Origin: Desulfobulbus propionicus
GTDB lineage: Bacteria > Desulfobacterota > Desulfobulbia > Desulfobulbales > Desulfobulbaceae
Direction: 5' to 3'
DNA: 38,891 nt
NCBI GenBank assembly: GCA_002747135.1
Contig: PDTE01000028.1
Span: forward strand, 1-38,891
How positions within the stretch are numbered: the first letter of the stretch is position 1; the number at the start of each line of letters is the position of its first letter. Shown in pieces: positions 25,700 through 35,480 of the stretch. The notes beneath the pieces are model-generated. The model was not told where the DNA came from and searched no databases. It saw only the letters and a program-made list of their open reading frames with translations. The position numbers and the translations under genes were made by a program.

Positions 25700-26662
25700 T
25701 TATTGCTGAGCCTTGCCAGCGTCTTCCCCGTTCTCCCTGTCCTCTTCCATCAGGACTTCCGGGGTAACAGCTTGTATTTCTTCAACAAGATATTTGGGAA
25801 CAAGGTATACATGGTCCATGTCAGAACGTTTAACGGCCATGGTCTCTTCATCATTGACAACAAAAAGATATTTCAGGCGCGCCTCACTGTCACGTACCAC
25901 GAGCGAAAAGTCTAATACTGGCTCCTGCTGTAATAATTCACTGGCTCTTGCTGGTTCAACTATATCGTCCACAGTGACCCCAGCTACCTTGTCAAGCAGT
26001 TTCTGCGCTTCATCAGCATTGGCGGGTTTCGTTGTGCCTGCAACAGTAACCTGCCATTTTTTCTGGTCTTTTTTCTGGATCTTTTCTAACGAGTAGCCAG
26101 TTCTTTCGACCCGCTGCACTGTTTCTTCCTTCACATGCAGCAGGGTTCTATCCAGCCACTCTTTTGCCTCAGGCGTAAAGTCAAAGCTGTTTACTCCAAG
26201 CACAACAACCATTTGCTCGCCTGCTCTGGCAGCATGGGTCTGACGAAAGCCGGCAGATGTACCCAGGTAAAAATCAGCGACAACTTTTTCTCCCTGATAG
26301 AGGACAATATGCCTTTCGCTGTTTTCAGCATCAACATGAAACCGACGGGCACCATCCGCAGTGGTTGCAACAGCAAGCCCATGTTTTACTGACGCCAGTT
26401 CCCTGAGTTTAGCTGTAACGTTCCGCCCATCAGCCAAAGCGGCATAGCTGTCGGGCATCACCCATTTTTCCCCTTCTTTTTTCAGCAGCAGTGTTGTTTC
26501 GGCATCACTTATCTCCATGCTGGTTACCTGCTCAGGATCAAAATCAAGAAATGATTTCTGCTGCGAAAAATCAAGCACCTCTTCCCGCTGTACATTCAAG
26601 GCCACAGCCAGGACAACCTGAGCGATAAGTAAAACTGCGGCTCCTATACTAATCCGTTGCAT
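25700..26662 (-). CDS. DUF4340 domain protein, membrane-anchored
   Basis: The 320-residue protein has one N-terminal hydrophobic segment (ISIGAAVLLIAQVVLAVAL, ~4-22), then a soluble periplasmic region with two DUF4340-like repeats: a first around VTSMEISDAETTLLLKKEGEKWVM and a second around VQRVERTGYSLEKIQKKDQKKW, each with the typical I-x-x-x-x-x-x-L-x-K-x-x-x-x-W pattern. The tail is acidic. This family is regularly encoded next to Gld-type ABC transporters and is thought to be their periplasmic partner. Its start overlaps the preceding permease gene by 14 bases, supporting that link. Function is not experimentally known. Confidence 0.85.
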   Translation of the reverse strand: MQRISIGAAVLLIAQVVLAVALNVQREEVLDFSQQKSFLDFDPEQVTSMEISDAETTLLLKKEGEKWVMPDSYAALADGRNVTAKLRELASVKHGLAVATTADGARRFHVDAENSERHIVLYQGEKVVADFYLGTSAGFRQTHAARAGEQMVVVLGVNSFDFTPEAKEWLDRTLLHVKEETVQRVERTGYSLEKIQKKDQKKWQVTVAGTTKPANADEAQKLLDKVAGVTVDDIVEPARASELLQQEPVLDFSLVVRDSEARLKYLFVVNDEETMAVKRSDMDHVYLVPKYLVEEIQAVTPEVLMEEDRENGEDAGKAQQ

Positions 26663-29573
26663 TTTTATCCCCCTCGTTTTCCTGTAATACTATACTGTAG
26701 CGTTGCGCTGCCCGCCGTTTCATCATTCTGGACAAAAACCAGATACAAACCAGCCCAAGTAAAGCCAGCCCATAATTAAAATATTCCCAAAATAGCTGTC
26801 CTTGCCTGGACATGGGGAGCAGTGTTCTGGAGAAATGACTTCGTCCACGAAGCGAAAGCAGAGCACTGTCCTCCAGGGACCAGTCAACCGTATTCGCGAT
26901 CATCTGGGCTGGGCTGAGATAACTGGTGCGCATAACACTTGAGCCGATATTGAGCACTGTATCGCAAACAAAGCTTTCTGAACCAAACAAAACAAGCCTT
27001 GCACTATCAGGAGATTTATCAAGTTGACGGGCAATAACCTGCTCTTTCCGGGGCTCATCTTCATTTGCCTCTGGTGGTTTTGGGTGCCCGTCATCTTCTT
27101 TCTTTTCTTCCTTTTTCAACAATGGAGAGGGCTTACCAGCAAAAAAGGAGCTGAAATTGCCCTGAACAACTGCCGCCAGAAGGCTTGCTCCCTGCTCTTC
27201 TTCTCTTTTAAAACCCAGCTCTCCATATGTCTTGAAATCAGGCTGAATATTTGTACTGGAAGAGTGCCAGCTTTTAGCCGAGCTGTTCAACAGTTTAATA
27301 ACGCGGCGCACTTCGTTACGCTCTTCATCAATTATAAGCGGCGACGCCCAGTTCATGGTCACCTGGTTCAAACCGCTGAGCAGGCCGCTCTCTTCATTCA
27401 TACCGTCCGGCCTGATATCAACAAAATAGGGGTAGTTGACCAGACGGGTCTCCTGAATGGAGAAGCCGCCGACATTACGCTGGACAGGTACAGGAAATGC
27501 GCTGTTCTGAGGATCAAGCACCATGGTTTTATCAAGGGATATGCCAAAATGGGCCAGCCAGTCTTCCACTCCTGATGAATGCGCGCTGGCCGACAGGTGC
27601 TGCTGAAGGTTGATGGTAAAAGGCGATACAGCCATAATAACAGTTCCACCCTGCATAAGAAACTGATCTATAGCAAAAACCTGCTTTTCTTCAAGGTTCT
27701 CCGGAGCCATGACAATGAGCAGGTCAGCCTCTGGTGGTACATACCCTGTTTTCAGGTCTGTCTCCTTGATAATATGCTCCTGTGAAAGCACCTGCTTAAG
27801 AAAAGAAAACTGCATACCCTTCCCTGGCATGCCGTATTGCATCATCGGCGGGGTGACTGGCGGAGTGTACAGGGCAATGGTCTTGGCAAAGCCTTTGGCA
27901 AAGCGTTTCAACGCGCCGTCAACTGACCGCCTGAGGCTTTCTTTTTCAAAACCTTCAGGCAGCGGCACTTCAACTGTCTGCTCACCATCTGACAGCATCA
28001 TATAGAACCAGAACGGAGTTTGAGCAAACAGGCTTGCTACCATTGGCTGAAAACCGAATTCTTCCTGTATTTCTCCGGCAACTTTGCCGCCGTCCGCATC
28101 TGGATCAATCAACTCAATGGCAAGCAGCTGTGTACTTTCCTTGTTCAACTCCTCAAGCGTTGCCAGAACATCCTGCTTCAGTTTGACCAATTCTTTTGGC
28201 AGTTGAGTGTCAGGCGAAAAGTATCCTGTAAAGGTCAAGCGCTTATCAAGGGTATCAAGGAGATTGCCGCCGCTCTGATAACTGTACACAACCTTTTTAA
28301 TCGCCCTGGTGATATCATATTCCGGGTTACGCAGCTCCACCTCAAATTGCTGCTCGTTCATACTTTTTATTTCGATCAGATCACGAAAACCAAGGGTTTC
28401 AAACTGGTCTCCATATTGAACGAGAATATCAAAATAGGAATTGGTAACCGAGGCCTGATATTTGCTTGTGGTTTGAAATGGAACAGGCCTGATACCATAT
28501 TTACGGCCTGCCTCCTGCTCCACCTCAGGATTACTCAGCGGATCGACAAATTCAACCTGTACTCTGCTGCCGCCAGCTATGGCATACTCTTCGAGCAGGT
28601 CACGTAAACGTGGGACCAGGGGAGCCAGCAACGGATGCGTCTGGGAAGAAAAATAGCCACGGATAAGCAAAGGTTCTTTTATCTGATGAAGATATGCCCT
28701 GGTTGTATCGGAAACAGAATATATCTGACCAGAGGTCATATCAACTCTCCAGGTGTTGCATGGCGCCAGCCAGAAATTGGCCACAAGGAAATTGGCAGCG
28801 ACAAGAACAATAGCCACCTTCCATCCCTTATGCCGGCTGTTAGGCTTGTTGCCCGCCCAGCGAATCCTCTCCAACCCATAGATATTAAGGGTAAGAAACA
28901 CTCCCATAATTGAAAAATAATAGTACAGGTCACGGACATCAATCACGCCTCTGGTGATGGAATCAAACCGGGAGCCTGAGCCGATAAGCTGCAGAACTTC
29001 AGCTCCCTGATTACCAAAAAAGGCCCGCAGTGTATCTGAGCCAACCAGGAAAAACAGGGAGCAGATCAGCGTGGTCATAATAAGGCTTATGATCTGATTC
29101 TCAGACTTTACACTGACAAAAAGACCAATGGCGATATAGGCTGCAGCAAGAAAAAGGGTGGCGACATACCCGCCGAGTACTGGGCCCCAATCTATCGGGC
29201 CAAGAAATGACACCGTCAGCGGCAGCGGCAAGGTTAGCAGCAGACTCACCACAACCAGACCCAGACAGGCGATAAACTTACCAGCCACCAGAGACAATGG
29301 TGAAACCGGAGCAGCGAGAAGAAGCTCGAGGGTGCCTGAGCGATGTTCTTCCGCCCACATTCTCATGGTAATGGCAGAAGTGAGGAAAATTAAAAGAACA
29401 GGCATCCACTCAAAGAGGGGACGGATATCTGCTATATTGCGAGAAAAAAAGGTTTCAACCCAGAAAAAGACAAATAAAGTTACAGCAAGAAACACGGCAA
29501 AAAACAAAAAAGCGACGGGTGAGCTGAAAAAAGTCGCAAATTCCTTGGTTGCAACACGAAAAAGAGTTTTCAT
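26649..29573 (-). CDS. Fused ABC-2 permease (GldF-like) and GldG-like protein
   Basis: The 974-residue protein joins two units usually encoded separately. Residues ~1-240 form an ABC-2 permease with about six membrane helices (FRVATKEFATFFSSPVAFLFF at the start, MWAEEHRSGTLELLLAAPVS as the coupling-helix region). From ~255 a further helix leads to a large periplasmic GldG/ABC-transporter-auxiliary domain (~275-935) with YSVSDTTRAYLHQIKEPLLI and an LLIVMAPENLEEKQVFAIDQFLMQGGTV-type segment. A last helix near 935-955 ends in a basic tail. In Bacteroidetes GldA/F/G are needed for gliding; homologues are widespread in non-gliders, so motility is not implied by itself. The cognate ATPase gene precedes it by 15 bases. 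Confidence 0.88.
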   Translation of the reverse strand: MKTLFRVATKEFATFFSSPVAFLFFAVFLAVTLFVFFWVETFFSRNIADIRPLFEWMPVLLIFLTSAITMRMWAEEHRSGTLELLLAAPVSPLSLVAGKFIACLGLVVVSLLLTLPLPLTVSFLGPIDWGPVLGGYVATLFLAAAYIAIGLFVSVKSENQIISLIMTTLICSLFFLVGSDTLRAFFGNQGAEVLQLIGSGSRFDSITRGVIDVRDLYYYFSIMGVFLTLNIYGLERIRWAGNKPNSRHKGWKVAIVLVAANFLVANFWLAPCNTWRVDMTSGQIYSVSDTTRAYLHQIKEPLLIRGYFSSQTHPLLAPLVPRLRDLLEEYAIAGGSRVQVEFVDPLSNPEVEQEAGRKYGIRPVPFQTTSKYQASVTNSYFDILVQYGDQFETLGFRDLIEIKSMNEQQFEVELRNPEYDITRAIKKVVYSYQSGGNLLDTLDKRLTFTGYFSPDTQLPKELVKLKQDVLATLEELNKESTQLLAIELIDPDADGGKVAGEIQEEFGFQPMVASLFAQTPFWFYMMLSDGEQTVEVPLPEGFEKESLRRSVDGALKRFAKGFAKTIALYTPPVTPPMMQYGMPGKGMQFSFLKQVLSQEHIIKETDLKTGYVPPEADLLIVMAPENLEEKQVFAIDQFLMQGGTVIMAVSPFTINLQQHLSASAHSSGVEDWLAHFGISLDKTMVLDPQNSAFPVPVQRNVGGFSIQETRLVNYPYFVDIRPDGMNEESGLLSGLNQVTMNWASPLIIDEERNEVRRVIKLLNSSAKSWHSSSTNIQPDFKTYGELGFKREEEQGASLLAAVVQGNFSSFFAGKPSPLLKKEEKKEDDGHPKPPEANEDEPRKEQVIARQLDKSPDSARLVLFGSESFVCDTVLNIGSSVMRTSYLSPAQMIANTVDWSLEDSALLSLRGRSHFSRTLLPMSRQGQLFWEYFNYGLALLGLVCIWFLSRMMKRRAAQRYSIVLQENEGDKNATD

Positions 29574-29588
29574 TGTTTCATATTCTCC

Positions 29589-30539
29589 TTACCGGCCTGT
29601 TATTTCAGCAAACACTGTCTCCAGATTCCTGCTCTCAAACCGCATGGAATACAAGGGCCAGCCTTTTTGTTGAACAGCAGCGGCAACACTGGCTGCCAAT
29701 TGATGACGTTGTTCTGTGCTTTCCAGGGTAAGAGCATACGTGTCACCGGCATCCAGGTTGTCCGGCTTGACGACTGCTCTTACTTCTTCCACTCCATTTA
29801 TCTGTTGGAACAGAGCTGTCGCCTGCTCCTGCTTTTCTTCAATGGTGACAAGCAGGGTATTCTCAGCCTGCAGGGCATCTAACTGGCTGTCCAGCGCCTT
29901 GCTCCCATCTTTTAGAATGATAACCCTGTCGCAGACAGCCTGCACTTCCTGAAGAATATGCGTAGAAAGAATAACAGTGGCATTTTTGGCAAGATATCTG
30001 ATCAGCGAGCGCATCTGCTGAATCTGGGTTGGATCAAGCCCGTTGGTCGGCTCATCAAGAATAATGATATCCGGTTGATGTAAAATAGCCTGAGCGACTC
30101 CTGTTCTCTGGCGATATCCCCGGGACAGGGTCGCAATTGGTTGCAGAGCCTTTTCCCTGAGCCCGGTTTTTCCGAGAGCATCTATTATCTGCTGTGTACG
30201 ATTTTTACAAGAAACCCCGTGAAGCACTGCTGCGTAATCAAGGTAATCAATGACCGTCATTTCAGGGTAGACCGGGCAATTTTCGGGTAAATATCCAAGC
30301 ATACGCTGGATCTTTCGCCGATTTTTCTTCATATCCAGCCCATTTATGGAGATGCTGCCTGCCGTCGGCTCAAGATATCCGGTCATCATTTTCATGATGG
30401 TTGTCTTGCCGGCGCCATTATGTCCAAGAAGGCCAACAACTTCTCCTGATGAGATGGTAAACGAGACGTCATCCACAGCCGTGAATGTGTCGTACTTTCT
30501 GGTAAGCCCGTCAAGTGATATCATCTGCATTGACTCCAT
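29589..30539 (-). CDS. ABC transporter ATP-binding protein (GldA-like)
   Basis: The 316-residue ATPase has Walker A GHNGAGKTT (about 39-47), Q-loop in MLGYLPENCPVYPEMTV, signature LSRGYRQRTGVAQAI (about 138-152; LSRGY in place of LSGGQ, as in other members of this exporter class), Walker B IIILDEPTNGLDP and the switch His in ILSTHILQEVQ. The C-terminal ~80 residues form an extra regulatory domain. It energises the permease-GldG fusion encoded directly downstream, and is the first gene of the seven-gene run ending with bioA. Start ATG 30539 (MESMQM) could also be the Met three or five codons later. Confidence 0.9.
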   Translation of the reverse strand: MESMQMISLDGLTRKYDTFTAVDDVSFTISSGEVVGLLGHNGAGKTTIMKMMTGYLEPTAGSISINGLDMKKNRRKIQRMLGYLPENCPVYPEMTVIDYLDYAAVLHGVSCKNRTQQIIDALGKTGLREKALQPIATLSRGYRQRTGVAQAILHQPDIIILDEPTNGLDPTQIQQMRSLIRYLAKNATVILSTHILQEVQAVCDRVIILKDGSKALDSQLDALQAENTLLVTIEEKQEQATALFQQINGVEEVRAVVKPDNLDAGDTYALTLESTEQRHQLAASVAAAVQQKGWPLYSMRFESRNLETVFAEITGR

Positions 30540-30547
30540 GTTTTAAG

Positions 30548-30859
30548 GTAACCGCTCACAGGGTACCTGCCACCCTGGTTGCGCTTGCTTTGCGTTTGTA
30601 CCTGCTTTAGCCCGGATTGCTCATCATGCTCACCTCTGATGCGGCATACATCAAAGTATGACGCCGTCACAGCTGAAAGCTGTTTTAAAAAAAGGTGTGC
30701 TGCACACAACTCCTCGCAGCTCATAACCACCTTGGTTTCACTTGCTTTGCTCCTGCTGCTTTCAGGCTGCCCGGGTGCGGGCAAGCGCGACTGGCAGCTA
30801 TAGCCCCTCTATGCGGCCTGTCGTGACCGCCCGAAGAGGGGCAGCCTGGGAGCCGTTAC
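30548..30859 (+). repeat. Two family 1 copies in tandem, both decayed at the left
   Basis: The first (30548 to about 30705) starts GTAACCGCTCACAGGGTACC and keeps the arm but has a rearranged body. The second (30706-30859) starts (AC)AACTCCTCGCAG, has the arm CACCTTGGTTTCACTTGC and a complete body with GGCAGCTATAGCCCCTCTATG, ending GAGCCGTTAC. They begin eight bases upstream of the ABC ATPase start codon. No target duplications were found. Confidence 0.75.
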
Positions 30860-30890
30860 TGCTGGACAGGGATAACCACAGGGATTTGTT

Positions 30891-31048
30891 GTGACCAGTC
30901 ACGGGGGTTGTACTTTAAGTGTTATTCTCTGTTTCTGACGTGTAACTGGTCACGGGTGCAACAAAATGAGACAAGCACCATTTCCAGCTATACAAGAGTA
31001 TGCGGGAAATGGTGATCGGGCAAAGATGAAGTGCCAATGATCAGTTAC
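30891..31048 (+). repeat. Family 2 foldback element, plus orientation, 8-bp TSD
   Basis: 158 bp from GTGACCAGTCACGG to GATCAGTTAC, flanked by gatttgtt on both sides (30883-30890 and 31049-31056). The body (30942-31048) is nearly identical to 31222-31328 and folds with CACCATTTCC/GGAAATGGTG arms around GCTATACAAGAGTATGC. Confidence 0.92.
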
Positions 31049-31180
31049 GATTTGTTTTTATCTGAGAAAAATCGAGGCCGCCGCAAATCGGCTAAAAAAA
31101 TAAAAACTGATGAGAAAATGTCAAGGTTAGAAAAAGGCTTCATCCGAAAACCCCGGATGAAGCCAGGAAGCAAAAAATAT

Positions 31181-31328
31181 GTAACCAATCACGGGGTTTG
31201 TATTTTACGTGTTATGCTCTGGTAACTGGTCACGGGTGCAACAGAATGAGACAAGCACCATTTCCAGCTATACAAGAGTATGCGGGAAATGGTGATCGGG
31301 CAAAGATGAAGTGCTCGTGATCAGTTAC
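31181..31328 (+). repeat. Family 2 foldback element, plus orientation
   Basis: 148 bp from GTAACCAATCACGG to GATCAGTTAC. The flanks aaaaatat / aaacatat agree at 7 of 8 positions. The body differs from the 30942-31048 copy at only a few bases; the arm is about 10 bases shorter. Between the two copies, 31057-31180 has a small CCGGGG-type palindrome (ccccggatga region) but no gene. Confidence 0.88.
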
Positions 31329-31334
31329 AAACAT

Positions 31335-31492
31335 ATAACTGTTCGCAGGGTATATACCACCTTGGTTTCACTTGCCTTTACGTCTGTAACTGCTTCAGGT
31401 TACCCGGATGCGGGTAAGCGCGATTGGCAGCTTTCGTCCCTCTATGCGGCCTGTCGTGATCGCCCGAAGAGGGGTAACCTGGAAGCAGTTGC
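31335..31492 (+). repeat. Family 1 foldback element, plus orientation
   Basis: 158 bp from (A)TAACTGTTCGCAGGG to GAAGCAGTTGC. It directly follows the family 2 copy and ends 14 bases before the fumarase stop codon. The apical stem is mutated (GGCAGCTTTCGTCCCTCTATG). Confidence 0.85.
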
Positions 31493-31506
31493 CCAAAAAC
31501 AGAGGG

Positions 31507-33123
31507 TTACAATAACCCTTTAAAAAAATCGTTGCCCTTATCATCAACAAGAATAAAAGCAGGGAAATCGACCACTTCAATCTTCCATACCGCCTCCATG
31601 CCCAGCTCAGGATAGTCAAGACATTCTACCTTCCTGATGTTTTCTTCAGCCAATAGTGCGGCCGGCCCGCCAATGGAACCAAGATAAAAACCGCCATGCT
31701 TTTTACAGGCATCTGTAACCTGCTGCGAACGATTTCCCTTGGCAATCATAACCATGGCGCCTCCCTGGCTCTGGAGAAGGTCAACATAGGAATCCATCCG
31801 GCCTGCGGTTGTCGGGCCAAAGGAGCCTGAAGGTTTATCGTCCGGCTTTTTCGCTGGTCCGGCATAATACACCGGGTGCTGTTTCAGGTATTCCGGGACA
31901 GGCTTTCCGCTATCCAGCAGCTCTTTCCATTTGGCATGGGCAATATCCCTGCCGACAATAATGGTTCCTGTCAGGGACAACGGAGTGGAAACCGGATGCC
32001 TGGTCAATTCAGCGAGCACATCAGCGATGGGCTGGTTAAGATCTATCTTGACGGAATCGGAAGCACTGCCACGATACTCATCAGGAATAAGCCGACCAGG
32101 ATTGCTGTCCATCTGCTCAATCCACAGGCCATCCTTATTGATCCTGGCCTTTATGTTTCGGTCGGCTGAACAGGAAACACCCATGCCGACAGGACAAGAT
32201 GCCCCATGTCTAGACATCCTGATCACCCGGATATCATGCGCAAAGTTTTTTCCGCCAAACTGGGCGCCAAGACCAAGGTTTCTTGCCTCTTCGAGCAATT
32301 CCGCCTCAAGTTCCAGATCACGGAAGGCCCGTCCATGTTCATTGCCGGTGGTGGCAAGGTTATCAAGATATTTGGCAGAGGCCAGTTTCACCGTTTTCAG
32401 GTTGGTTTCCGCACTGGTACCGCCAATGACAAAGGCAATGTGATACGGGGGACAGGCCGCAGTGCCGAGACTTTTCATTTTCTCAACAAGAAACGTCTTG
32501 AGTGTAGCCGGGTTGAGCAGGGCCTTGGTCTCCTGATACAGATAGGTCTTGTTCGCGCTGCCTCCTCCCTTGGCAAGGAATAAAAATGTATACTGATCAC
32601 CTGGAGTTGCATAGATATCTATCTGCGCAGGCAGGTTGCACTTGGTGTTCACCTCCTCATACATAGTCAAAGGTGCGTTTTGGGAGTACCGCAGATTTTC
32701 TTCTGTGTAGGTGGTGAAGATACCAGCCGAGATCTGTTCGGCATCATCACAGCCTGTCCAGACTTTCTGGCCTTTTTTCGCGACCACGCAAGCTGTTCCG
32801 GTATCCTGACAAAAGGGCAGGACAAACCCGGACGACACTTCAGCATTTCGGAGCATGGCCAGGGCCACTTTCTTGTCATTGCTCGTCGCTTCCGGATCAG
32901 AAAAAATTCTGGCCACACTTTCATTATGCACCGGTCGTAAAAGAAAGGAGACCTCCCGCATGGCTTTGTTGGCGAGCTCCTTCAACCCCTCTGGTGCAAC
33001 CTTGAGGATATCTTCACCATTAAACTGCTCAACTGAAACATATTTTTCCGACCCTTCCAGCAGACGGTAGCTGGTTTCATCCTTGCCCTGTTCAAAAGGA
33101 TCCTGATACACAAATTCCGTCAT
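31507..33123 (-). CDS. fumA: Fumarate hydratase, class I (iron-sulfur, single chain)
   Basis: This enzyme interconverts fumarate and L-malate using an oxygen-sensitive [4Fe-4S] cluster. The 538-residue protein contains both the N-terminal alpha-type and C-terminal beta-type halves that are separate subunits in two-chain class I enzymes. Candidate cluster cysteines are C105 (LPFCQDTGT), C224 (TAACPPYH) and C318 (GVSCSAD). The beta half contains [16 protein letters not shown] and [25 protein letters not shown] precedes ATG 33123. It appears monocistronic. In a sulfate reducer it would serve the TCA/propionate segment; L(+)-tartrate dehydratase is a relative but usually two-chain. Confidence 0.94.
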   Translation of the reverse strand: MTEFVYQDPFEQGKDETSYRLLEGSEKYVSVEQFNGEDILKVAPEGLKELANKAMREVSFLLRPVHNESVARIFSDPEATSNDKKVALAMLRNAEVSSGFVLPFCQDTGTACVVAKKGQKVWTGCDDAEQISAGIFTTYTEENLRYSQNAPLTMYEEVNTKCNLPAQIDIYATPGDQYTFLFLAKGGGSANKTYLYQETKALLNPATLKTFLVEKMKSLGTAACPPYHIAFVIGGTSAETNLKTVKLASAKYLDNLATTGNEHGRAFRDLELEAELLEEARNLGLGAQFGGKNFAHDIRVIRMSRHGASCPVGMGVSCSADRNIKARINKDGLWIEQMDSNPGRLIPDEYRGSASDSVKIDLNQPIADVLAELTRHPVSTPLSLTGTIIVGRDIAHAKWKELLDSGKPVPEYLKQHPVYYAGPAKKPDDKPSGSFGPTTAGRMDSYVDLLQSQGGAMVMIAKGNRSQQVTDACKKHGGFYLGSIGGPAALLAEENIRKVECLDYPELGMEAVWKIEVVDFPAFILVDDKGNDFFKGLL

Positions 33124-33278
33124 ACTATTCCTCCTTCACCTGAAATTTACTCAAACAGAACTGATTATGGTTCATTTACAAAAAAATTCCGTCCCACACG
33201 GAAAACCATAAAAACTTTCTAGTATTTACTCCGCCCCGAGCGGAAAGGCAAGAAAATGAAGGTGATACATTCTTTTTC

Positions 33279-33438
33279 GTAACGACTCACTGGGTGTGTA
33301 TAACGCTCTGGTTTTACCTACCTCAAACGTGTAACTGCTCTCAGGTTGCCCCTATTTGGACAAGCACGATTGGCAGCTATAGCCCCTCTATGCGGCGGAT
33401 CGTGATCGTTCAAAGAGGGGTAACCTGTGAGTAGTTAC
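33279..33438 (+). repeat. Family 1 foldback element, plus orientation, 8-bp TSD
   Basis: 160 bp from GTAACGACTCACTGGG to GTGAGTAGTTAC, flanked by tctttttc (33271-33278 and 33439-33446). The stem GTAACTgCTCtCAGGTTgCCCC... pairs with the right end, GGGGTAACCTGTGAG followed by TAGTTAC. It lies upstream of the fumarase promoter region. Confidence 0.93.
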
Positions 33439-33491
33439 TCTTTTTCTTTAAAAAAAACAGGCAAATAAGGGTGAGCCGTCATTCATATAGC

Positions 33492-33576
33492 GTACCTGCT
33501 TTCAGCTCACCCATCTTCGAGCGAGCTGAAAGCAGGTACGTAAAATCAAAAGATTGCTGATGAAACGAGTAGTTAA
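33492..33576 (-). repeat. Short family 1 derivative, near-perfect hairpin plus arm remnant
   Basis: GTACCTGCTTTCAGCTC (33492-33508) pairs perfectly with GAGCTGAAAGCAGGTAC (33523-33539) around a loop of about 14 bases. An arm remnant ends GAGTAGTTA (about 33575), eleven bases before the hemW stop. The apical core is gone. In this position the hairpin could serve as a terminator for hemW. Confidence 0.75.
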
Positions 33577-33586
33577 GATATGGTAA

Positions 33587-34732
33587 TCATATTAATTCAG
33601 CCATTATTGTGTTTGCCAGGGGAAGCCCTTTTCTGGTGAGGCGCAGCCAGGAACCGTCAAACGCCAGGAAACGCGCATGAATAAGCCGTTCAAGAATGGC
33701 ACCATAGTAGGTGGCCACATCAATATGAAAACGCTGCAAAAGCCGGGCACGATTGACCCCCTGTAACATGCGCAGACCAATCATTACTGTTTCCCGAAAA
33801 CAGGCCTCATTGTCAAGCTGATCATCGATCTGCCACGGGATGCAACCGTTTTCCGCCTGCCTGCAATAGTCCTGGACTTTCCGGGTACCTGTCCATCGAG
33901 TTCCGTTATACGAGGATACGGCAGCAGCCCCCAGCCCGAGATACGGCCCGTTTTGCCAATAATTCACATTGTGATGACACTGTCTGCCAGGTCTTGCATG
34001 GTTGGAAATTTCATAACGTATAAAAGGGGTTACAGAGAGCATCTCTGTCGTTTTTTCCATCATGGCCAGCACCTCCTCTTCCTGCGGAAGGTGAAGTTTT
34101 CCATCTTCAACTGCTCTCATGAGCTGCGTATTGTCTTCCAGGGTCAGTTCATAAAGGGAAAGGTGATCCGGCTCATAACTCAGGGCCTGTTCCAGGGTTT
34201 TCCCCCATTGCCGCCAGGTCTGTCCGGGGAGGCCATACATGCAGTCAAGCGATACATTATCAAAGCCTGCCCGACGTGCCTTACCGCAGGCTGCTCCAGC
34301 TTTTTGGGCGCTGTATCTCCTGCCAAGAAGCTGGAGATCGGCATCAGAAAATGACTGACAGCCAATGGAAACCCTGTTAAAGCCGGCTTTCCGCAGCTTG
34401 ATCAGTCCCTTCAGGTCAATGGTGGCAGGATTGATCTCTATGGAAATCTCTGCTTCGTTATCAATGGGCAGTGTTTGCTGCAATTTTTCCAGCAGCGCAC
34501 AAAGCATGTCTACAGGCAGAATCGACGGGGTTCCACCCCCGAAAAAAACGCTTGCGTAGTGCCAGGAATTCCAGGGGAAAACAGCTGCTGCCTGCCGTAT
34601 TTGCAGGCATAGTGCAGTGTAATAACGGTTGATATCAAATATCCTGACAGGAATGGAGTAAAAACTGCAATATATACACTTGCTCTGGCAAAACGGAATG
34701 TGCACATATAAACCAGGAGTTGCGTTATTCAT
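33587..34732 (-). CDS. hemW: Radical SAM heme chaperone HemW
   Basis: HemW (formerly taken for HemN) binds heme and a [4Fe-4S] cluster and delivers heme to respiratory enzymes. The 381-residue protein starts GLYVHIPFCQSKCIYC, with radical-SAM Cys at 15, 19 and 22. FFGGGTPSIL, SIEINPATID, RVSIGCQSF and DCMYGLPGQT, all typical of the HemN/HemW core, follow. The extra N-terminal Cys region of true HemN is absent, and the length of about 380 fits HemW. Its start overlaps the radC stop by eight bases, so it is the last gene of the TPR-unknown-gatB-radC-hemW run. Confidence 0.92.
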   Translation of the reverse strand: MNNATPGLYVHIPFCQSKCIYCSFYSIPVRIFDINRYYTALCLQIRQAAAVFPWNSWHYASVFFGGGTPSILPVDMLCALLEKLQQTLPIDNEAEISIEINPATIDLKGLIKLRKAGFNRVSIGCQSFSDADLQLLGRRYSAQKAGAACGKARRAGFDNVSLDCMYGLPGQTWRQWGKTLEQALSYEPDHLSLYELTLEDNTQLMRAVEDGKLHLPQEEEVLAMMEKTTEMLSVTPFIRYEISNHARPGRQCHHNVNYWQNGPYLGLGAAAVSSYNGTRWTGTRKVQDYCRQAENGCIPWQIDDQLDNEACFRETVMIGLRMLQGVNRARLLQRFHIDVATYYGAILERLIHARFLAFDGSWLRLTRKGLPLANTIMAELI

Positions 34733-35474
34733 TCACTTCGTCGAGCCTGGCTGTCAAACCAGAGCACTCATCTTTTATGCTGGTCATGAGGTCATGGTCA
34801 GCAAAACTGTAGACCTCTTCACCTGCACCGATAATCAGGTGGTCGAGCAGGGTAATGTGCATATAAGAGCAAATGAAATACAGCTTCCTGGTCAGCGAAA
34901 TATCCTGCCGGGAAGGTTTGAGCTTACCTGAAGGATGGTTGTGGGCCAGCACCAGGGCACTGGCATTTCGCTGCAATGCAAGCTTGATCAATTCACGGGG
35001 ATAAACAGTGTTCACGGTGACCGTACCTTCGGCAACGACCTCGGTATCAATAATGCTGTGGGCAGCATCAAGAAAAACCACGGTCAGCACTTCCCGTTTC
35101 AGTCCCCGCATAAAATGGATGAGATACTCAGCGACTTCTCTTGAAGAGGAGACATACTGTCTGCCGACCAGACGCTGGTGAAGATAACGGCGGGCAATCC
35201 CCTGGATGAACTGGATGGCAAAAGCATTTTTCGGGCCAATGCCCTTGATCTGCTGAAGCATTTCAGATGAGGCGTCAAGCACTCCCGGCAGAGAGCCAAA
35301 AATAGCCAAAGCAGTCCGGGCAGGTTCTTTGCAATCCGATCTTGGTGTACCAAAAGTGAGAAGCAGTTCAATGACTTCACTGTCTGAAAGGGAGTCTATG
35401 CCGTGTTCGAGGAACCTGTCGCGTAATCGCTGCCGATGTCCCTTCCCCTTTTCCTGCCACTTTTTCTTATCCAC
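34725..35474 (-). CDS. radC: RadC/JAB-domain protein
   Basis: The 249-residue protein has an N-terminal helix-hairpin-helix region (DRFLEHGIDSLSDSEVIELLL, then QQIKGIGPKNAFAIQ) and a C-terminal JAMM/MPN+ metalloprotease-like domain (~125-235) with the metal motif HNHPSGKLKPSRQD and GAGEEVYSFAD. Despite the name, a DNA-repair role is not established; it may act in competence or as a peptidase. Length is slightly above the usual ~225. Its start is six bases after the gatB stop; its end overlaps hemW. Confidence 0.92.
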   Translation of the reverse strand: MDKKKWQEKGKGHRQRLRDRFLEHGIDSLSDSEVIELLLTFGTPRSDCKEPARTALAIFGSLPGVLDASSEMLQQIKGIGPKNAFAIQFIQGIARRYLHQRLVGRQYVSSSREVAEYLIHFMRGLKREVLTVVFLDAAHSIIDTEVVAEGTVTVNTVYPRELIKLALQRNASALVLAHNHPSGKLKPSRQDISLTRKLYFICSYMHITLLDHLIIGAGEEVYSFADHDLMTSIKDECSGLTARLDEVNE

Positions 35475-35480
35475 AACGTA

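Noticed and set aside
30579..31523. Several 60-74 codon frames in the gap upstream of the ABC ATPase
   Set aside because: They lie inside foldback elements, differ between copies and lack coding signals.
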